Below are positions 12,852 through 26,064 of a DNA stretch of 64,000 nt, piece by piece. The stretch lies in assembly GCA_021018815.1 (NCBI GenBank), contig JAITYX010000017.1, forward strand, positions 3,224,001 to 3,288,000, in the 5' to 3' direction. The first letter of the stretch is position 1, and each line of letters opens with the position of its first letter. The DNA is from Talinum fruticosum. Taxonomy: Eukaryota; Streptophyta; Magnoliopsida; Caryophyllales; Talinaceae. The position numbers and the translations under genes are program-made. The notes under the pieces were generated by a model. The model was not told the DNA's origin, did not search any database, and saw only the letters and a list, made by a program, of their open reading frames with translations.

Positions 12852-13089
12852 TGTGGAGAATAAGATGTTCCGATTGAGAGGAAGAATCTGATATGGCACT
12901 TATCTGAAACACACCGGGCTGAAATCTACATCATGGAGATCATCTTCATCTGTATCCATTTGCGGGAAGAAAAATGTACAATTGCATAGTTGGCTGCTGT
13001 TGTCTGAGTCACTCACCCCCCAAGACAGTTTTGTCATAGTTTCAGAATATAACCCTTTTTTCAATACTAATTTATCTATTTAATTGTTT

Positions 13090-13092
<3 letters not shown>

Positions 13093-13174
<82 letters not shown>
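13093..13174. repeat. Compound (CT)20(AT)21 microsatellite
   Basis: Uninterrupted CT dinucleotides (13093-13132) pass directly into AT dinucleotides (13133-13174), about 240 bp downstream of the ERGIC3 stop codon and therefore near its transcript end. Confidence 0.97.
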
Positions 13175-13177
<3 letters not shown>

Positions 13178-14093
13178 TATGTGCACGCGTGATAAGACCT
13201 GTGGGGAATGGGTAGCGTCATGGCGATAATTACTAATTTAAATTTTGGTTAAAAGGAGGTAGAAAGGAATTTGTATTAACCTTTGAAGACTGTAACCGTA
13301 ATTTGTTTTTTTGGATGGTGAGTGCAAAAAGTATTAGATAGCCCTTATTTTAAGGGTTTTACCTATATTATTAATAAGTATACATAAAAACTCTTGCTTG
13401 GCTAATGTAACGTCCTTAAATAACAGCTTCTTTCAATAGTAATTCAAGGCTTCAAGAAAAACGGTATAGAAAAGTATATAGATTTTTTTTTGGTGTGGAA
13501 AGGGAGTATATAGATTAACCCATGTATACTAAACTTGATGGAAATAATATAGTACTTAACATCGGATTATCTATATCATTTTCTTAGGAGCACATACTTA
13601 TAAGCTAAATTGACCAGCTAATCCGGAGCTGCGTCTGGTTGTGTCCAGCTATCGTGATCCTAACAAGTATCCATCGTCCCAATTGACAATAAAAACAAAA
13701 ATAGGAAATTCAAGACATGGACGTCTAAGGTGGAGAGAGATTCTGTGGCTTCTTCATTTGGCTGCAATAAATAATGTGTCTGATGCCTACACTTTTGGCA
13801 CATTTCCCTTCGATTTACAAAGAGACAAAAATCACGGAAAAGAATCAAACAGATTTTTGGGAAAAATTGATTAGGGTTTTGCCCAAATCGCCAAGTAAAG
13901 TTGGCAAAGAATCAGGATTGAGAATGACGATTGTGAGCGTAGCACAGAAAGCTATGCTGCTCCTGCTTGGCTCCCACTTTTGTCAAAAATTAAGTGTGAA
14001 ATCAAAGTCACGCCTCTCTCCTTTTTCAGTTTCTTCAAATTGGTAGGAGAGAGAATAAGAATCATGTTGTGTTAGTGATAAGGTGGCCTCCAC

Positions 14094-14094
<1 letters not shown>

Positions 14095-14131
<37 letters not shown>
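14095..14131. repeat. (AG)n microsatellite
   Basis: About 18 uninterrupted AG units in the ERGIC3-ERF spacer. Confidence 0.95.
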
Positions 14132-14135
<4 letters not shown>

Positions 14136-14616
14136 GAGTATGATTAAATTGGTGTTGGTGGGGTTGAGACTTGGGAAAAAAAAGACTGGATCGTAGCCCG
14201 TAGAATAAGCATATGTAGTTGGGTATTAAAGTGTCTAATTCTATTTACGTTGTCCAATTCACTCGTGTCAACTGTGGAATATGTGCGTTTAGGCTCGAGG
14301 GAAGAATATTGGTTCAAGATGTTCACTAAAAGTGGGATAATCACGAATATAACGTAGTTTATCACCTCTCTCCAACCTTTTGATTAGTAAAATTATCAAT
14401 TGTCGCGGATAAAAACGCACACAATTAGCTAAAATTACAAATGTGAGCAGTTCACGATCAGCATTGATTATAGATAGTGATTAGTTGTTAGCAACTGTTA
14501 AAGTGTACTTAATGGTGAAACGAATAGAGCTGAATTACAAGTTAGAATTGTCATGCGACTGCCAAGAGAAGAGTATATATTTGTATAGTTGTAAAAATAT
14601 GTAAACTATTACATAC

Positions 14617-15026
14617 TAGGGGTGAGCAAAAATTCCGGTACCGGTCTGGACCCGGTTAAGCCGGGACCAGGACCGGATCCAAATTTTAGGACCGGTTATA
14701 ACCGTGTCCGGGATCGTGTAGTGAAACATGGACCCGGACTCGGTTACCCGATTCTATATATATATATAATTTTTTTTAATTTCAAGCAAACGGATTTTTT
14801 TAATTATTGGCTAAAACTTCACGGGAAAAAAATAAAAATTATACAAAGTAAAATAGTATTTGAAAAACTATAAAAAAAAAAAAAAGTTCAACTGGATACC
14901 CGGATCCAAATTTTAAAACCTAGATAGAACCGGGACCGGACCGGGTTCAAAAATCTAGACCCGGTTCAAACCTAGACCGGAACCGGGTCCGACCAAAATA
15001 AACGGATACCCTATCCCGCTCACCCC
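14617..15026. mobile_element. 410-bp TIR element, GGGGTGAGC ends, 10-bp duplication
   Basis: Terminal inverted repeats are GGGGTGAGC at the left and GCTCACCCC at the right. The flanks are the exact 10-bp repeat TATTACATAC (14607-14616 and 15027-15036). The arms are rich in CCGGTACCGG/GGACCGG words and the middle is AT-rich. Non-autonomous; Mutator-like or hAT-like, the 10-bp duplication favouring the former. Confidence 0.82.
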
Positions 15027-16409
15027 TATTACATACACCGACGGCATATGCTCCCATTTGATATATATGTATTTTCTTTTTATGTATATATTTCAAAAAA
15101 TATTCAATATTGTAAAATATATAAAATGAATAATATCATTAATAAAATTTTCATAACAGTTGCATAATAATTATAACAGCTATAATATTATTTTATTTCT
15201 ATTTTTTTGTTTTTATTTATTTATTTGAAATAAGCTCATAATTGGTCCACAACATTTGGGTAGAAGGAGAGGAAGGATGCGTGGAAATGAGGCTAATGGT
15301 TATGGGCAAGGACAGTAAAAGCAGTCAAGTCTCTGGCTACATATATATTTGACCAGAAAATGCAAGTGAAGTTGAAGGGTAGGAAATTTCTAAGAAATTG
15401 TTGACGTCTCGATTTGATTGATTTAATTGCAGATACATTGCATTGCACCCGCTTTAGTCAGTCAACCTTCAATTCCACTATTTTATACTACCACTACCCC
15501 ATAAATTAGGGCCAAAGAAAACCCTACTTTTCAAAGTCGCACTTACAAATTACAAACTCACCTCACAGTCAGGTTTTTGCTCACTAATTTTCGCCTTATA
15601 AAAAAAAAACATATTTGTAGTTTTAGAATCAAAACTCTTTTTTTCAGGGATCGTACATAAGACTTATATTGACTGATTTAAGTTATTCAAGTTTAGCCCA
15701 TATTTTTCTCATTATAACAAATTATAAATAATTACAAATGGTAGAAAGTTATAAAATAGTTATAAGTTAGAATTGGAAATTCGACAAGATTTACTCAATT
15801 TTCCCTCCTCTTTTAGTGGCCTTTGAAGTTGAAAGTTGAAGCCAAAGAAACGTGAAAATGAAAAGGAGACCCACCCACGAAAATCCTTCCATTTTCCTTC
15901 TTCCCCTAAATTTTCTCTTCTTTTACGTCTCTCTGTCTGGCTTCTTCCACACTACTAAACATTTGTCCACTCAAAGCTCTTCATCTAATTTCTCTGCTAA
16001 CCATGCCTTAATATTCCATTTTACTCCACCCCCTCTACTCAACTCAGTACATCATCATGGCTTGGAGGGGAAACACACTAGATTATAAATAAGTATATGG
16101 ACTAATATAACTCTGGTTTAAACACTGTTAATCCTTCACTACGCAACCACACTAATTTAATTTTCCATTTTACTTCATCCCTACAATAATAACTCACCTT
16201 ATATAGCGAAAACACACATATTCAAATTCTTTATTTATACCCCACCCTGCATTATTTACGGGCGTTTTTCTTATTACATCATTTTCATGGAAAATAAAAA
16301 ATCATATCAAATTTAAGCCCCACTGCATTAACAGCTGTGGTCCTGTCACCATCACCCACCCACCACCACTTTCAAATCGTCGTCCTTAATATTGACCAAA
16401 TTTCTTTTC

Positions 16410-16410
<1 letters not shown>

Positions 16411-16447
<37 letters not shown>

Positions 16448-16463
16448 AATAATAACAATAATA
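16411..16463. repeat. (AAT)n microsatellite, partly interrupted
   Basis: Ten perfect AAT units followed by AAC-interrupted AAT units, about 340 bp beyond the ERF stop codon. Confidence 0.95.
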
Positions 16464-16797
16464 CTGCACTAAAAATGGTAGAAAATACAACCCTAGATCC
16501 ATCTACTATGAACAAACCAAAAAAATACAAGAAAAATCCTCCCGGTAATTCAAGGCAAGACCAAAAAATCGCTCGCCTGAAGCCAAGAGGCTTAGCTAAA
16601 GATACATAGAAAGATATTTATATCCCCTAAAAATTTAAAAAAAAAAAAAGACTCTTCACCGGACACCTGCAATTGCCAAAAACTTCATTGCAGATTTACT
16701 CCGCCTCACTAATTTACCCTAAAATTTTTTATAAAAACTACACAATAAAAACTTAGACGACACATGATTTTAAGTACCAACAGTAACCACTGATTGA

Positions 16798-17895
16798 TCA
16801 AGATGATAAAATAGCATCCCAATCAATCTCAGATGGGTATTTTTCCAGCAGGAAATTGTCCTGACCCAGATCTTCTCCATCACCAAATGTAAGATCCGAT
16901 AGGGGCGACGACCCGCCCGAACCGGGTTCGCTCTCGGAGCCGGCCTCGGCCTTGATCTCACTAGGATCCGGCTGAGGGTCTGCGGCTGGAGCGGCGGCGG
17001 CGGAGTTTTTCCTCGACTTTCCAGCTTTGCCCTGGTTTCCAACCTTCTGGGACTTGGCCAAGCTCTCGCAAATGGCGTCGAGCTTGGCGTCCACGGAAGA
17101 GTGGAGGGGCTTGTACTTGCCGAAGTCTCCGCCGATGTGGGACCCTTCGTGCTTGAGGTTCGGGAAGTTGAGCCTCGCGAAGTCCCCCTTAGCTTATAGG
17201 CGGCTTTGTCGTAGGCTAAGGCGGCTTCTTCTGCGGTGTCGAAGGTGCCGAGCCACAGCCGGGTCCGGTTCTTGGGTAGACGGATCTCAGCGACCCATTT
17301 TCCCCAGTGCCTTTGCCGGACCCCTCTGTAGAGCTTCGTGGGTTTGGGGGTGTGCCCGATTGCTTCATGGGTATGGGCTTTGGAGAGAGAAGGCTGTTCA
17401 GGTTGGAGTGCTGGATCTGAGGGGCAAGGGAGGATCCATACCCGAATCCGTAACCGAAGGCGGGTTGCTGTTGTTGGGGAAGTGGGTAAGGGAACTGGGT
17501 CTGGATCTGGTGGATCTGAGAGGGGGTGAGTTGGTTCAGCCCGAGACCCGATCCGGGATGGCTCATGCCAAAAAAGGAGGTGGAGCAACCATCCGTATCC
17601 CGGTAGAACCCGGGCTCAGAAGAAGAGGAGGAGGAAGAGAGCAAAGAAGAAAGAGGGTCGTTGGAGGAGGAAGAAAAGGAGGTTGAAGGGAGGGATAAAA
17701 GATCAGAAGAGAAGAAATTAGGGTTTAAAGAAGAAGAAGCGGAAGGAGAATTCATGGTGGTGGTGGAGGGGTGGTTGGGACTGGGGTTAAAGAGCAAGAA
17801 GAACCCTTCATAAATGGCGAAAGGGCCTCCATCAACTCATTCCCAAACGGGTCCGAGTGAACTCTACTACTCCACATATCCATTGTTGCTGCCAT
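16798..17895 (-). CDS. RAP2-4: AP2/ERF transcription factor, RAP2.4 type (DREB A-6), frame broken three times
   Basis: Nuclear DNA-binding regulator; RAP2.4 homologues act in light, ethylene, drought and salt responses (family knowledge). It starts at 17895 ([10 protein letters not shown], with [14 protein letters not shown] matching the family N-terminus). A Ser/Pro-rich region with [14 protein letters not shown] and [14 protein letters not shown] follows, then the AP2 domain from about residue 188 ([49 protein letters not shown]), then [20 protein letters not shown]. The C-terminus has [10 protein letters not shown] and a final [13 protein letters not shown] acidic motif. The single-exon CDS needs one extra base at each of three places: near 17768-17786, in the G/C run at 17346-17350 and in the run at 17184-17188. 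With these it would encode about 366 residues, in the family range. No stop interrupts the correct frame otherwise, so error is likelier than decay. Confidence 0.93.
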
Positions 17896-17918
17896 TTTTT
17901 TCAAATTTTTTGGATCTT

Positions 17919-18049
17919 CTACACAAATTAACACTAGAATAAATTTTTTTTTTGATTTTTTTCAAATAAAGGAGTAAACCAAACCTGTTACTTTTAAAAT
18001 TCAAGAACAGGTTCTCCAGAAGAAAGAAGAAAAAAATAACAGTATTTAC
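17919..18049 (-). other. Predicted 5'UTR intron of the ERF gene
   Basis: On the minus strand the donor AAG|GTAAATACT (GT at 18049-18048) and the acceptor TTTGTGTAG (AG at 17920-17919) bound a 131-bp AT-rich stretch upstream of the ATG at 17895. Inference from splice consensus only. Confidence 0.4.
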
Positions 18050-18585
18050 CTTCTACAAGAGAGAGAAAATAACCAGGCGAGTAAGAGAGATTTGAAATAA
18101 GACTCTCTTGCCCTTGAATAAAAATCAAATCAAATCAAATCCAACCTCGAGGGAACAAAAATTCACCCTCTCAGTTGATTTCTAAAACCCAAAAAGATCT
18201 GTTAAAAGAATTTTAGAGAGAGAGAAATGGATCTCAAATCTGAAAACAACTATCCTTCTTTCTAACAAGTCCGATTTTGGTCCATAAAAAGATACTGAAT
18301 CTGAAACAAAAGCATGATAAGCCAGCCAGCCAAAATTCAAAACTTAATTTTCCAGAAAGACAGATGCTTAACAGAAAGGGATACCAAGAAGCGGGGCGAT
18401 TCAGACGGGGGAAGAAGAAGAAGATTGAGGAGAGAAAACCAGCGCAGATGAAGGCGTTGAAGAAGATGTTGAAGGCTCGCTCAAATTTTGTGGAGAATGG
18501 GGAGGAGAGAGAATGGATGGGGGAACGCTCGGCCTCACTTTTTGTGGTGGATGTTCTGGGCTGTCTTTCTTCACTCGTCCCCTGG

Positions 18586-18595
18586 CCTTTTTATA
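18586..18595 (-). promoter_or_regulatory. TATA box of the ERF gene
   Basis: TATAAAAAGG on the minus strand, followed by a pyrimidine-rich leader, about 690 bp before the ATG. This places transcription start near 18560. Confidence 0.65.
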
Positions 18596-18817
18596 AGCAG
18601 CCATAGCCCCCTAATTTACGCTCTTACGTGGTAATTACTCGTCTCTTCCAGGGGTGAATTCGTCTTTTTGGTCTAGCTTGCTGCCTATTTTCTTCCCTTC
18701 TCCTACCTCCCGGTGAACTGCTCCTCTAGGATGATGTCAGCTGGACTAATCAGTGTCCTTTCTACTAATCAGCATCTGCCACGCGGAGGAACACCTACAG
18801 ATGGCAGTTACATATTC

Positions 18818-18823
18818 CACGTG
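18818..18823. promoter_or_regulatory. G-box/ABRE in the ERF promoter
   Basis: CCACGTGG about 225 bp upstream of the ERF TATA box, followed by GCAGTTGAC, which contains a W-box core (TTGAC). A second ACGTGG core lies near 18626. Such ABRE/G-box elements fit a stress-regulated DREB A-6 gene; function is inferred. Confidence 0.5.
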
Positions 18824-20876
18824 GCAGTTGACTGTTGGGCTAAATACCGTCTCTTTTTTTGTGTTGACCAGAATCCTGTGTTCACACGCACACAGTTGCT
18901 CTTGCTCCCACTCAAACGCGGATTTCTAATGTTGGCATCAAAATCGACTACCGGTGTCAAAAAACCCAAAAAAATAAAATATAAATATAAACAGTTGTAA
19001 GCTAATATAAACTATTTTCAGTTATAATATTTTTATAAATATTAATTTAATTAATTTAAATTAAAAATTATTCGGACCGAGGTAGATTATATCATCGGAC
19101 TTAAAAATATAAACAGATGGAACCTCATATAATCACATATTAAATTAATTATTGATAATATCTTACACACTTAATTAGTATTGTTGAATTGTCAAGTAAT
19201 TATTAGTTGAAAAAAAAATAACGTATGAATATTCCTAAAATTGCTAAAATGGAAGCGAGTACAAATAAGTTAATATTAGAAATTCTAAAATAAAGATCAT
19301 TGTGGAAAATTTCTAAACTCACGATTAATGCTTGGCGTCCTTTTTTCTTCATTAGATGATATTGGTCATATTTTGCATGCAGTTACTAGATGATATTTGA
19401 AGGACGATAGCTTCCTATATACATACTGTACATCCGTAATGAGTGTTAATTAATTCAATTGATAAAATATCATGTACTCGTATATTTTTATTTTATTTTT
19501 TTATTTGAATAACCCTATAACTCTTTCGGGTCGCAAATTTTTAAGGTAAAAGCACCCCAACAAATATACTTACAAAAATTTAAATTTATATTTTTCTCTT
19601 ATTAAGATGATGCCACTACCCGAGTTTATCCCTGTACATTATTATCAACAAAAATCAATAGATGACGAAAAGGTGAGGCTATCAACTTCCAATTTTGCGG
19701 GTTGGGGCCTGAGTAATGTCATCATTTTTGTTTATTCCCTCTTGTCCAAAATGTGGCTTTTCAACAATATAGATTTCGTTAAGATTACCTTCACATGCGC
19801 GACCTAAATCACAAAAAATCAAAATCAATTTACATGTTTATTTTATTTAAAATAAAATATTTACAAAATATATCAAAAAGTTTTGTTGAATAGTGATTTT
19901 TTTTTTTTGATAATATTGATCAAATGATAAACTAATATTATCTAAATACATATAAAAATAATTGTATGTTGAATTCACACATTATAAAAGAGAAAGTCCC
20001 AGATTTCATTTTGAGTTTTTCTTTCAAGAAAAAAATTCTTATTACAATAGTGTGTAAAGTTAAAATTAAATAAATCAAAATAAGTTCATATTTTAGTGCA
20101 ATTAATTTAATAAAAATAATTTTCTCTGATCTGCCTCTTAATAAATTATTTAAATTAAAATTTTCGTTATTTTATATACGCTCAATACTTTAAAAAAATA
20201 TAATGGATAAAAATATATAAACGAAAAAGAGTCCTTTTTACATATAAAAGTTATTATAAAACAGATATCTTTGGTAATGGTTTTCAAAGGTTCTTACATA
20301 AATTTATAATTTATTTTATTTTTTAATCAAGAGGAGGTTATTATTTTATTTAACGATGATTTTTATAAACGAATTGATATTATGAAAAAATCTTTTTAAT
20401 AATATCATTCCGATGTCATATTTTATTTAGGTTTAGACTTACAACATTACGTTCCTCGCAGTTTTTACAACTACTTATAATTTTTTAAACTTTTTATAAT
20501 TAATTTACAAATATTTTTTCAAAAGTGTCTTTTACAACATTTAAAGGGGGAAAACAACCAATAAGGCGGCATTGATTACTCCGAGTCTCAGACCTAATCT
20601 GAATATTTATTATGGGCATGCAACGCATATATCTTCCTTTCTTGGCTTCATTGATTGCACCCCATCTTTCTTCTTACCTGGCCAACTTGCACTGGGTCCC
20701 CCTCCCCTCCATCCCATACCATCACTACACATAAATTAATTTCATTATTTTTAAGAATCAATGTACTTAGGGCATTAACTTACTCTTAATCATTAAATTA
20801 TCACCAAAGCCATTATTCAAAAACAATACTCCTTATATAAGCAAAGTACGCTAATTTATGTATAGGTCAAGGTTGA

Positions 20877-20930
<54 letters not shown>

Positions 20931-20931
20931 T
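20877..20931. repeat. (TTA)n microsatellite
   Basis: About 18 uninterrupted TTA units. Confidence 0.97.
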
Positions 20932-23900
20932 TCTCTATATATTTTTTTATGTAAATCGAACTCAAAACTTACCGGACGGAATAACCTCGCTTCAAGTCGC
21001 TAAATCCGCCATTAAATTCATCCTTAAGTGAGATAACTCGATCTAATTTTACAAGTAGCCATTATTATTATTTTTTACGAGTTTTTTGCCCATGGGATAC
21101 ATCTTTATCCTTCAATCATTGATTAATAAAATACTATCAAGAAGGGGAAAAAAAATCCCTGTGAAGTCCTCCCAAACCACATCTTAAAATAAATTCCCGA
21201 GGATAACAATTAGTATTAGATGTGTTCTTCTTGTGGCGCATTAAGGCCACTAAATATAATTAGCAGTGTGTTTAATTTAAACAGAGGATGAGGCCTAAGG
21301 CATAATTAATTAATTAATTAATTAGTGGCCGCAAGTATATAAGACTAATTCAAATTTCTAATGATGTTGAAAGAGACATCCACGAAAAGAAGCCTCTGGA
21401 GACCCAGACTCACAAAAAGATCAACCAAAAACGTGTTGGACTACAACTATGAAATCGTTCCAAAAATAAATTTTTAAAAAAAACTTTCATCGAAATCATA
21501 CTGACAGTGAAATTTTGAAAATATAACAAAATAAATACTAAATACAATTGATATCGTGAAAATAATTGTTTATAAATTTTAAAAAGATAAAAACTTTACC
21601 AATATAAATATTTTTGACAATAAATACGGGACGGATCAACATGTTGACTTTGAGCAGAGCATATACATTTTAGAGTTGAGCATGCATGGTGTGAATTTTG
21701 TGATTAAGATGGAGACGTAAAGCTACTGCAATCAACGACGACCGTTGGATTCTGATTAACATGTGATTAACGCCATTGAAGATGATTAGGTGAACTATTT
21801 TCCACTAAGATTTACATGTGAGATGAGAGAATAAGATGCCGACACCAAATTTCACCAAATTAGTTTGTCTTACCCTTTCTTGCGATTTACTTTTACTCTA
21901 CATGCACCATATCTTTGTGTAATCTTATTACTTTATCCGTCATTTAAAGTATCATCTTTAAAACGGGAACAAGACAGTCTTAACGAAAAACAAATTCATT
22001 TTAGATGAAGTATCTGTGCCAACTATTCTTTTTCCTTTTTTGGATGATATGATAGCTTTATGTCGGATATATATTCGCCTTCTATTTATGATAATAAAGA
22101 GGGAAAAATACTAACCATGAAAATTTGTATATTTTTTTTTAAATAGAAAGTTTTTATATAGATATAATAAGTGAACCCCGCTTTCTACTTTAGGGAAAAC
22201 AAAATTTCGGAGCATGTTAACAATTATTGTAAGCCTTCTACGACAACAATGAATTTGGAGAAATATAATTTTTCTTTTGCCGATCTATTTTTGGAAAATT
22301 GAGGGGAGCAATTGCTTTCGATGTTATTTGAGGATGGTTTGGTTGATTGATTGTGGTATCTAAATCTAATCTAATGTATAATTGAAATATTTTTGTAAAA
22401 TTATTACCTGCACTATATTAAATGTCGTCTAAATAACTAATCTCAAATTATTTCCCTTCTTTTTCTATCATTTTTGAAATTTAAACTAAATTATTTCTAT
22501 TTTATCAACAATATTTGAAACATAATTTATGGAAAGATTATAAAAATAATATATATATATATATATATATAACTTTTATTATTCTTATTATTCATCAAAA
22601 ATAACCATTTAAAATATTATATGGTTAGTAATATTTATGCAGTACCAATTTCAAAATTATCATTTAAATAAAAGCAAATCTAATTTTAAAATAAGTCACT
22701 AATAAAAAAATAAAAAATTCTTCCTTTACAAATATGTAACATAGATAATTTTTCCCTCTAATTGGCTCTTAAATCCTATTTTCCTTCAAAATTATTTTTT
22801 ATTTTTCTTTAAATATATTATTATAATCATATTTATCTCTTACTTTTTACATATTAATTACGCCATTGTTGGGGTGATATCTCTTTATACTTAAAAAATT
22901 ATTTATTTTACCTCAAATTCCAAATTATTTTAGTTAGAAGCTATTATAGATTTTAATACTTCTTCAATTATAATCTTTTCTTTTCTTTTTTTACATATTT
23001 TATATCATTATCATGACACTACAACAACCCCACAAGACACTATTTAAGTGTGTGTAAAATTTCTTATCAACATGATCATGCTGCTGTATATTGTCTCATC
23101 AATATATTTGGATATTTTAATTTTTATAAGTGAAATTTTGAATTAAAAGTTCTGTTTTTATTTCCATTTTTGTGGTTTTTTTTTGTGAGAATTTCCAACT
23201 TTTGACATACTTTTATATTCTAAAAATATAATGTTCCTTCCATTTCTCTCCAAGTAAATCAATGCATGTAAAAAGAAAATTGTTAATGGGACATTATTGT
23301 CTAATCTTTAGTTCATAGTTGAAATTCATCAATGTGTGTGTGTTTTTTTTCTTTGACCGAGGGTATAATCGTTTTGGGCCACAAGCTTTTTAACAATGCA
23401 TGATTATATTATTGTAATATTTATTAGCGATTTTAATTACTAATAAAAATATAAATGTTCAAACTTTGTTGTAGATTTTAAATTATTCGATTTTATAATG
23501 GTTGAATTATATGTACTCCTTAAATTTATTTTTTTACTTTTTGATAATGTTGGAATATTACATTCATCTGAATTAGATTACCAAGGTACAATAGTTATAT
23601 GTATGAAAATATTAATGAAAATGCACTCATTATGTGTGCCTATAAATTATACACCTATAAATTGTATAATTTTAAATGGATTATTTTCAAGGTAAATATT
23701 TCTATTTGTCCGATCGAGGAGGGTATAAGTGAAGTTTTTGTCCGTTAGTATTGTAATGATATATGCAAGCCTATTATTGATAATTTATATTCATATGTAC
23801 AAGCATTTTAATGATGGGTATTTTAATGATAATTTATATTCGTTTTTAGCGCGGGCAAAAACTAGTTAGCTACTAATTAGGAGTCGATGGAAGCTAGATG

Positions 23901-26000
23901 AAGGTGATCGAATTTAGACATAACCCTTGTGTGAAAGGTTGTCTAAATATATCGGTTATATTTTCAAGGGAAAAAAAGATGAAGTAAATCAAACAAAAAT
24001 TTATTTAAAAGTTAATTACAAAACATGTTCCAAGATATGTTTGGATTATGCTATAAAAAAAGAAGAAGATAAGTTTAGATTACTATTACAAAAACAGCAT
24101 ATCTACTTAAAATTTGCCATTGTTCACAAGAGTTTCACATAATACAAATTTCAAACCCTTCTCTTTTTTTAATGGAATTTTCAAACCCTTCTTAGTTCTT
24201 AAGGATCTTTTTTTATAAAATCCGTAATGAAAAGTTATACAATAGGACTAAATACGAAATATCAAAATAAATCACGATTTAAATTGTAAAAATATTATTT
24301 GCTTGCTCTAAATTTATAACTCTATTCTCGTCATGGGCGCATTTTTCCACGTTCATGTGTTTTTTTAAAAACATCGGTAAGCTATAACACAACCTACTGA
24401 ATTAACAACCGTTAATTCTTTCTAACAAAATTTCAAAACTACGCTAAATATTGGACTTCTTGAACACAAAATTGTAGAGCTTGAATATATAAGTTATGGT
24501 GAGTATGAAAAATTAAATATGAGTGTTTCTGTATGATTTTTATTTATTTTTTTAATGTAGATCGATTCAATAAAATGAGTAAAGAGCGCCGATAAATGAT
24601 AGATGATCCATTTTCATAATCCCTCTCTATTTCTTAAGTCTTTCTGAAGGAGAGTCAATCAATAATAGATAATACGAAGATTATTGTTCAATAGCCTTTG
24701 TAAGTTATAGGTGATCATGCATTTATCAATTTTATATTTTGCTTACGTTTTAATAAATAAATAAAAATTGATCTAGAAAAATAAAAACAACTCTTTCGAA
24801 ATAAATCGAGTTGATGTTTACAAATTACACCATAACCCGGGTCTGTAGAGACTATGTTTTACTTTTTTAAAATTTACCTTCTAATTTTATGATTTCCTTT
24901 TTAAAAAAATTAATTTATTCCTATAAATTATATCGCGTTACCGGGTTTATAAATTATAAGTTTTGATGTCAATGTTCGCATTTATTAATTTATGTATATG
25001 GAAGACTTACGCAATTAATTTTTTAAAGTAGATCGTATCTCCAAAAGGATTTTTTATAATTAAGTATTGAAAGTCAAGCTGATAAAATTATGACTTCTTG
25101 GAGCTCTGAGTTGTGAGGTATATGAATCCTCATTCAACAAATATTCAATCATTCTGACCAAATTTTTTTATTTTATAAAAAAATCTTCCATCATCTAATC
25201 AGTTAACTGCTATTGTTAAATGATTAATTATAAAAAATTTTAAAATTTTAAATGAGACCGTCTCATTAAAAATATGACGAGATGATAAATTTCTTAATTT
25301 ATAATTTAAAAAATTTTATGGGGGAAACTGTTAATTAATTTTAGAATGAATTTTTAATGTAGAGTAACTTATAGTTCACTTGAGGATAATTTAAAGAATT
25401 TATGTTAAATAAATTATAATTACCTTTTATAATCAATTAAAGCTGAAAACATATGTTTTCACATAATTTCCTGAATAGAGGCCCTCATATAAGACCTAAC
25501 ATTGGCTCAAACTTACATTGGTTGACTTTACAAAATCAGTAGTGGGATTATCACGTATCAAATATACTATTAGTCTCATAATATTTGTCATTTTAAGACT
25601 TTCAGAAAATACAAAAAATATACAAAATTTTATGTTAAAAGATTAAATTTTTATAAAGTTCCATTAAAAATACAAAAAATTAATTAAAAAACGAGAGAGA
25701 AAAATGGTCATGGTTGATGTTGACTTCTAAATCGAACTCAATTGTGTCTGTAATTGATTTTAAATTGAACTCATCATGTGTGTTGGGTGCAACTACTCTT
25801 AATATGATCAAAGTTAATGTCGATTTTTAGTAGCTCTTAGAAATTTTGAATGGTCGTAATAAATAAATAAATAAAATAAAATCCCTTACCTTAAAATTTA
25901 AGTGCTCCGACAAATTACTTAAAAAACAAATATATATATATATATATATTAACAAAATTGGAATGACTTTGAAATGGGGAATTAATTGAATATATATGAA

Positions 26001-26064
26001 TAGCAGAAATAGGAGATGAACACGGCACGTGGTGCAGCACGTGCATCTCCTCTTCCTTTGCTAA
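26001..26064. other. Imperfect hairpin with two G-box cores
   Basis: The outer arms TAGCA...AGGAGATG and CATCTCCT...TGCTA pair. Inside them GCACGTG and CACGTGC form a 7-bp stem around a six-base loop, leaving a bulge of about seven bases on the left arm. It sits alone in AT-rich sequence. It could be a protein-binding palindrome or a folded RNA; no known small RNA is recognised. Confidence 0.4.

Larger units (their letters stand above)
12852..16797. other. Convergent spacer between ERGIC3 and the ERF gene
   Basis: Holds the ERGIC3 3'UTR (first ~200 bp), the CT/AT and AG microsatellites, a TIR element at 14.6-15.0 kb and an AAT microsatellite. Short open frames (for example 13641-14046 on + and 15852-16088 on +) have no recognisable domain, no splice context and biased composition; I do not call them genes. 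Confidence 0.7.

Noticed and set aside
13641..14046. Overlapping plus-strand frames downstream of ERGIC3
   Set aside because: No recognisable domain, no splice-linked exons and no promoter; most likely chance frames in spacer DNA.
17027..17686. Long plus-strand open frame antisense to the ERF gene
   Set aside because: It is the complement of the GC-rich ERF coding region; no domain, and the minus strand carries clear AP2 sequence.
18401..18604. Minus-strand frame starting MAAYKKARG
   Set aside because: It begins at the ERF TATA box and runs through the predicted leader; its ATG would lie upstream of the transcription start.
23927..24142. 71-residue Lys-rich frame in the desert
   Set aside because: Lys/Ile/Tyr-rich composition expected from AT-rich DNA; no family resemblance or neighbouring exon.
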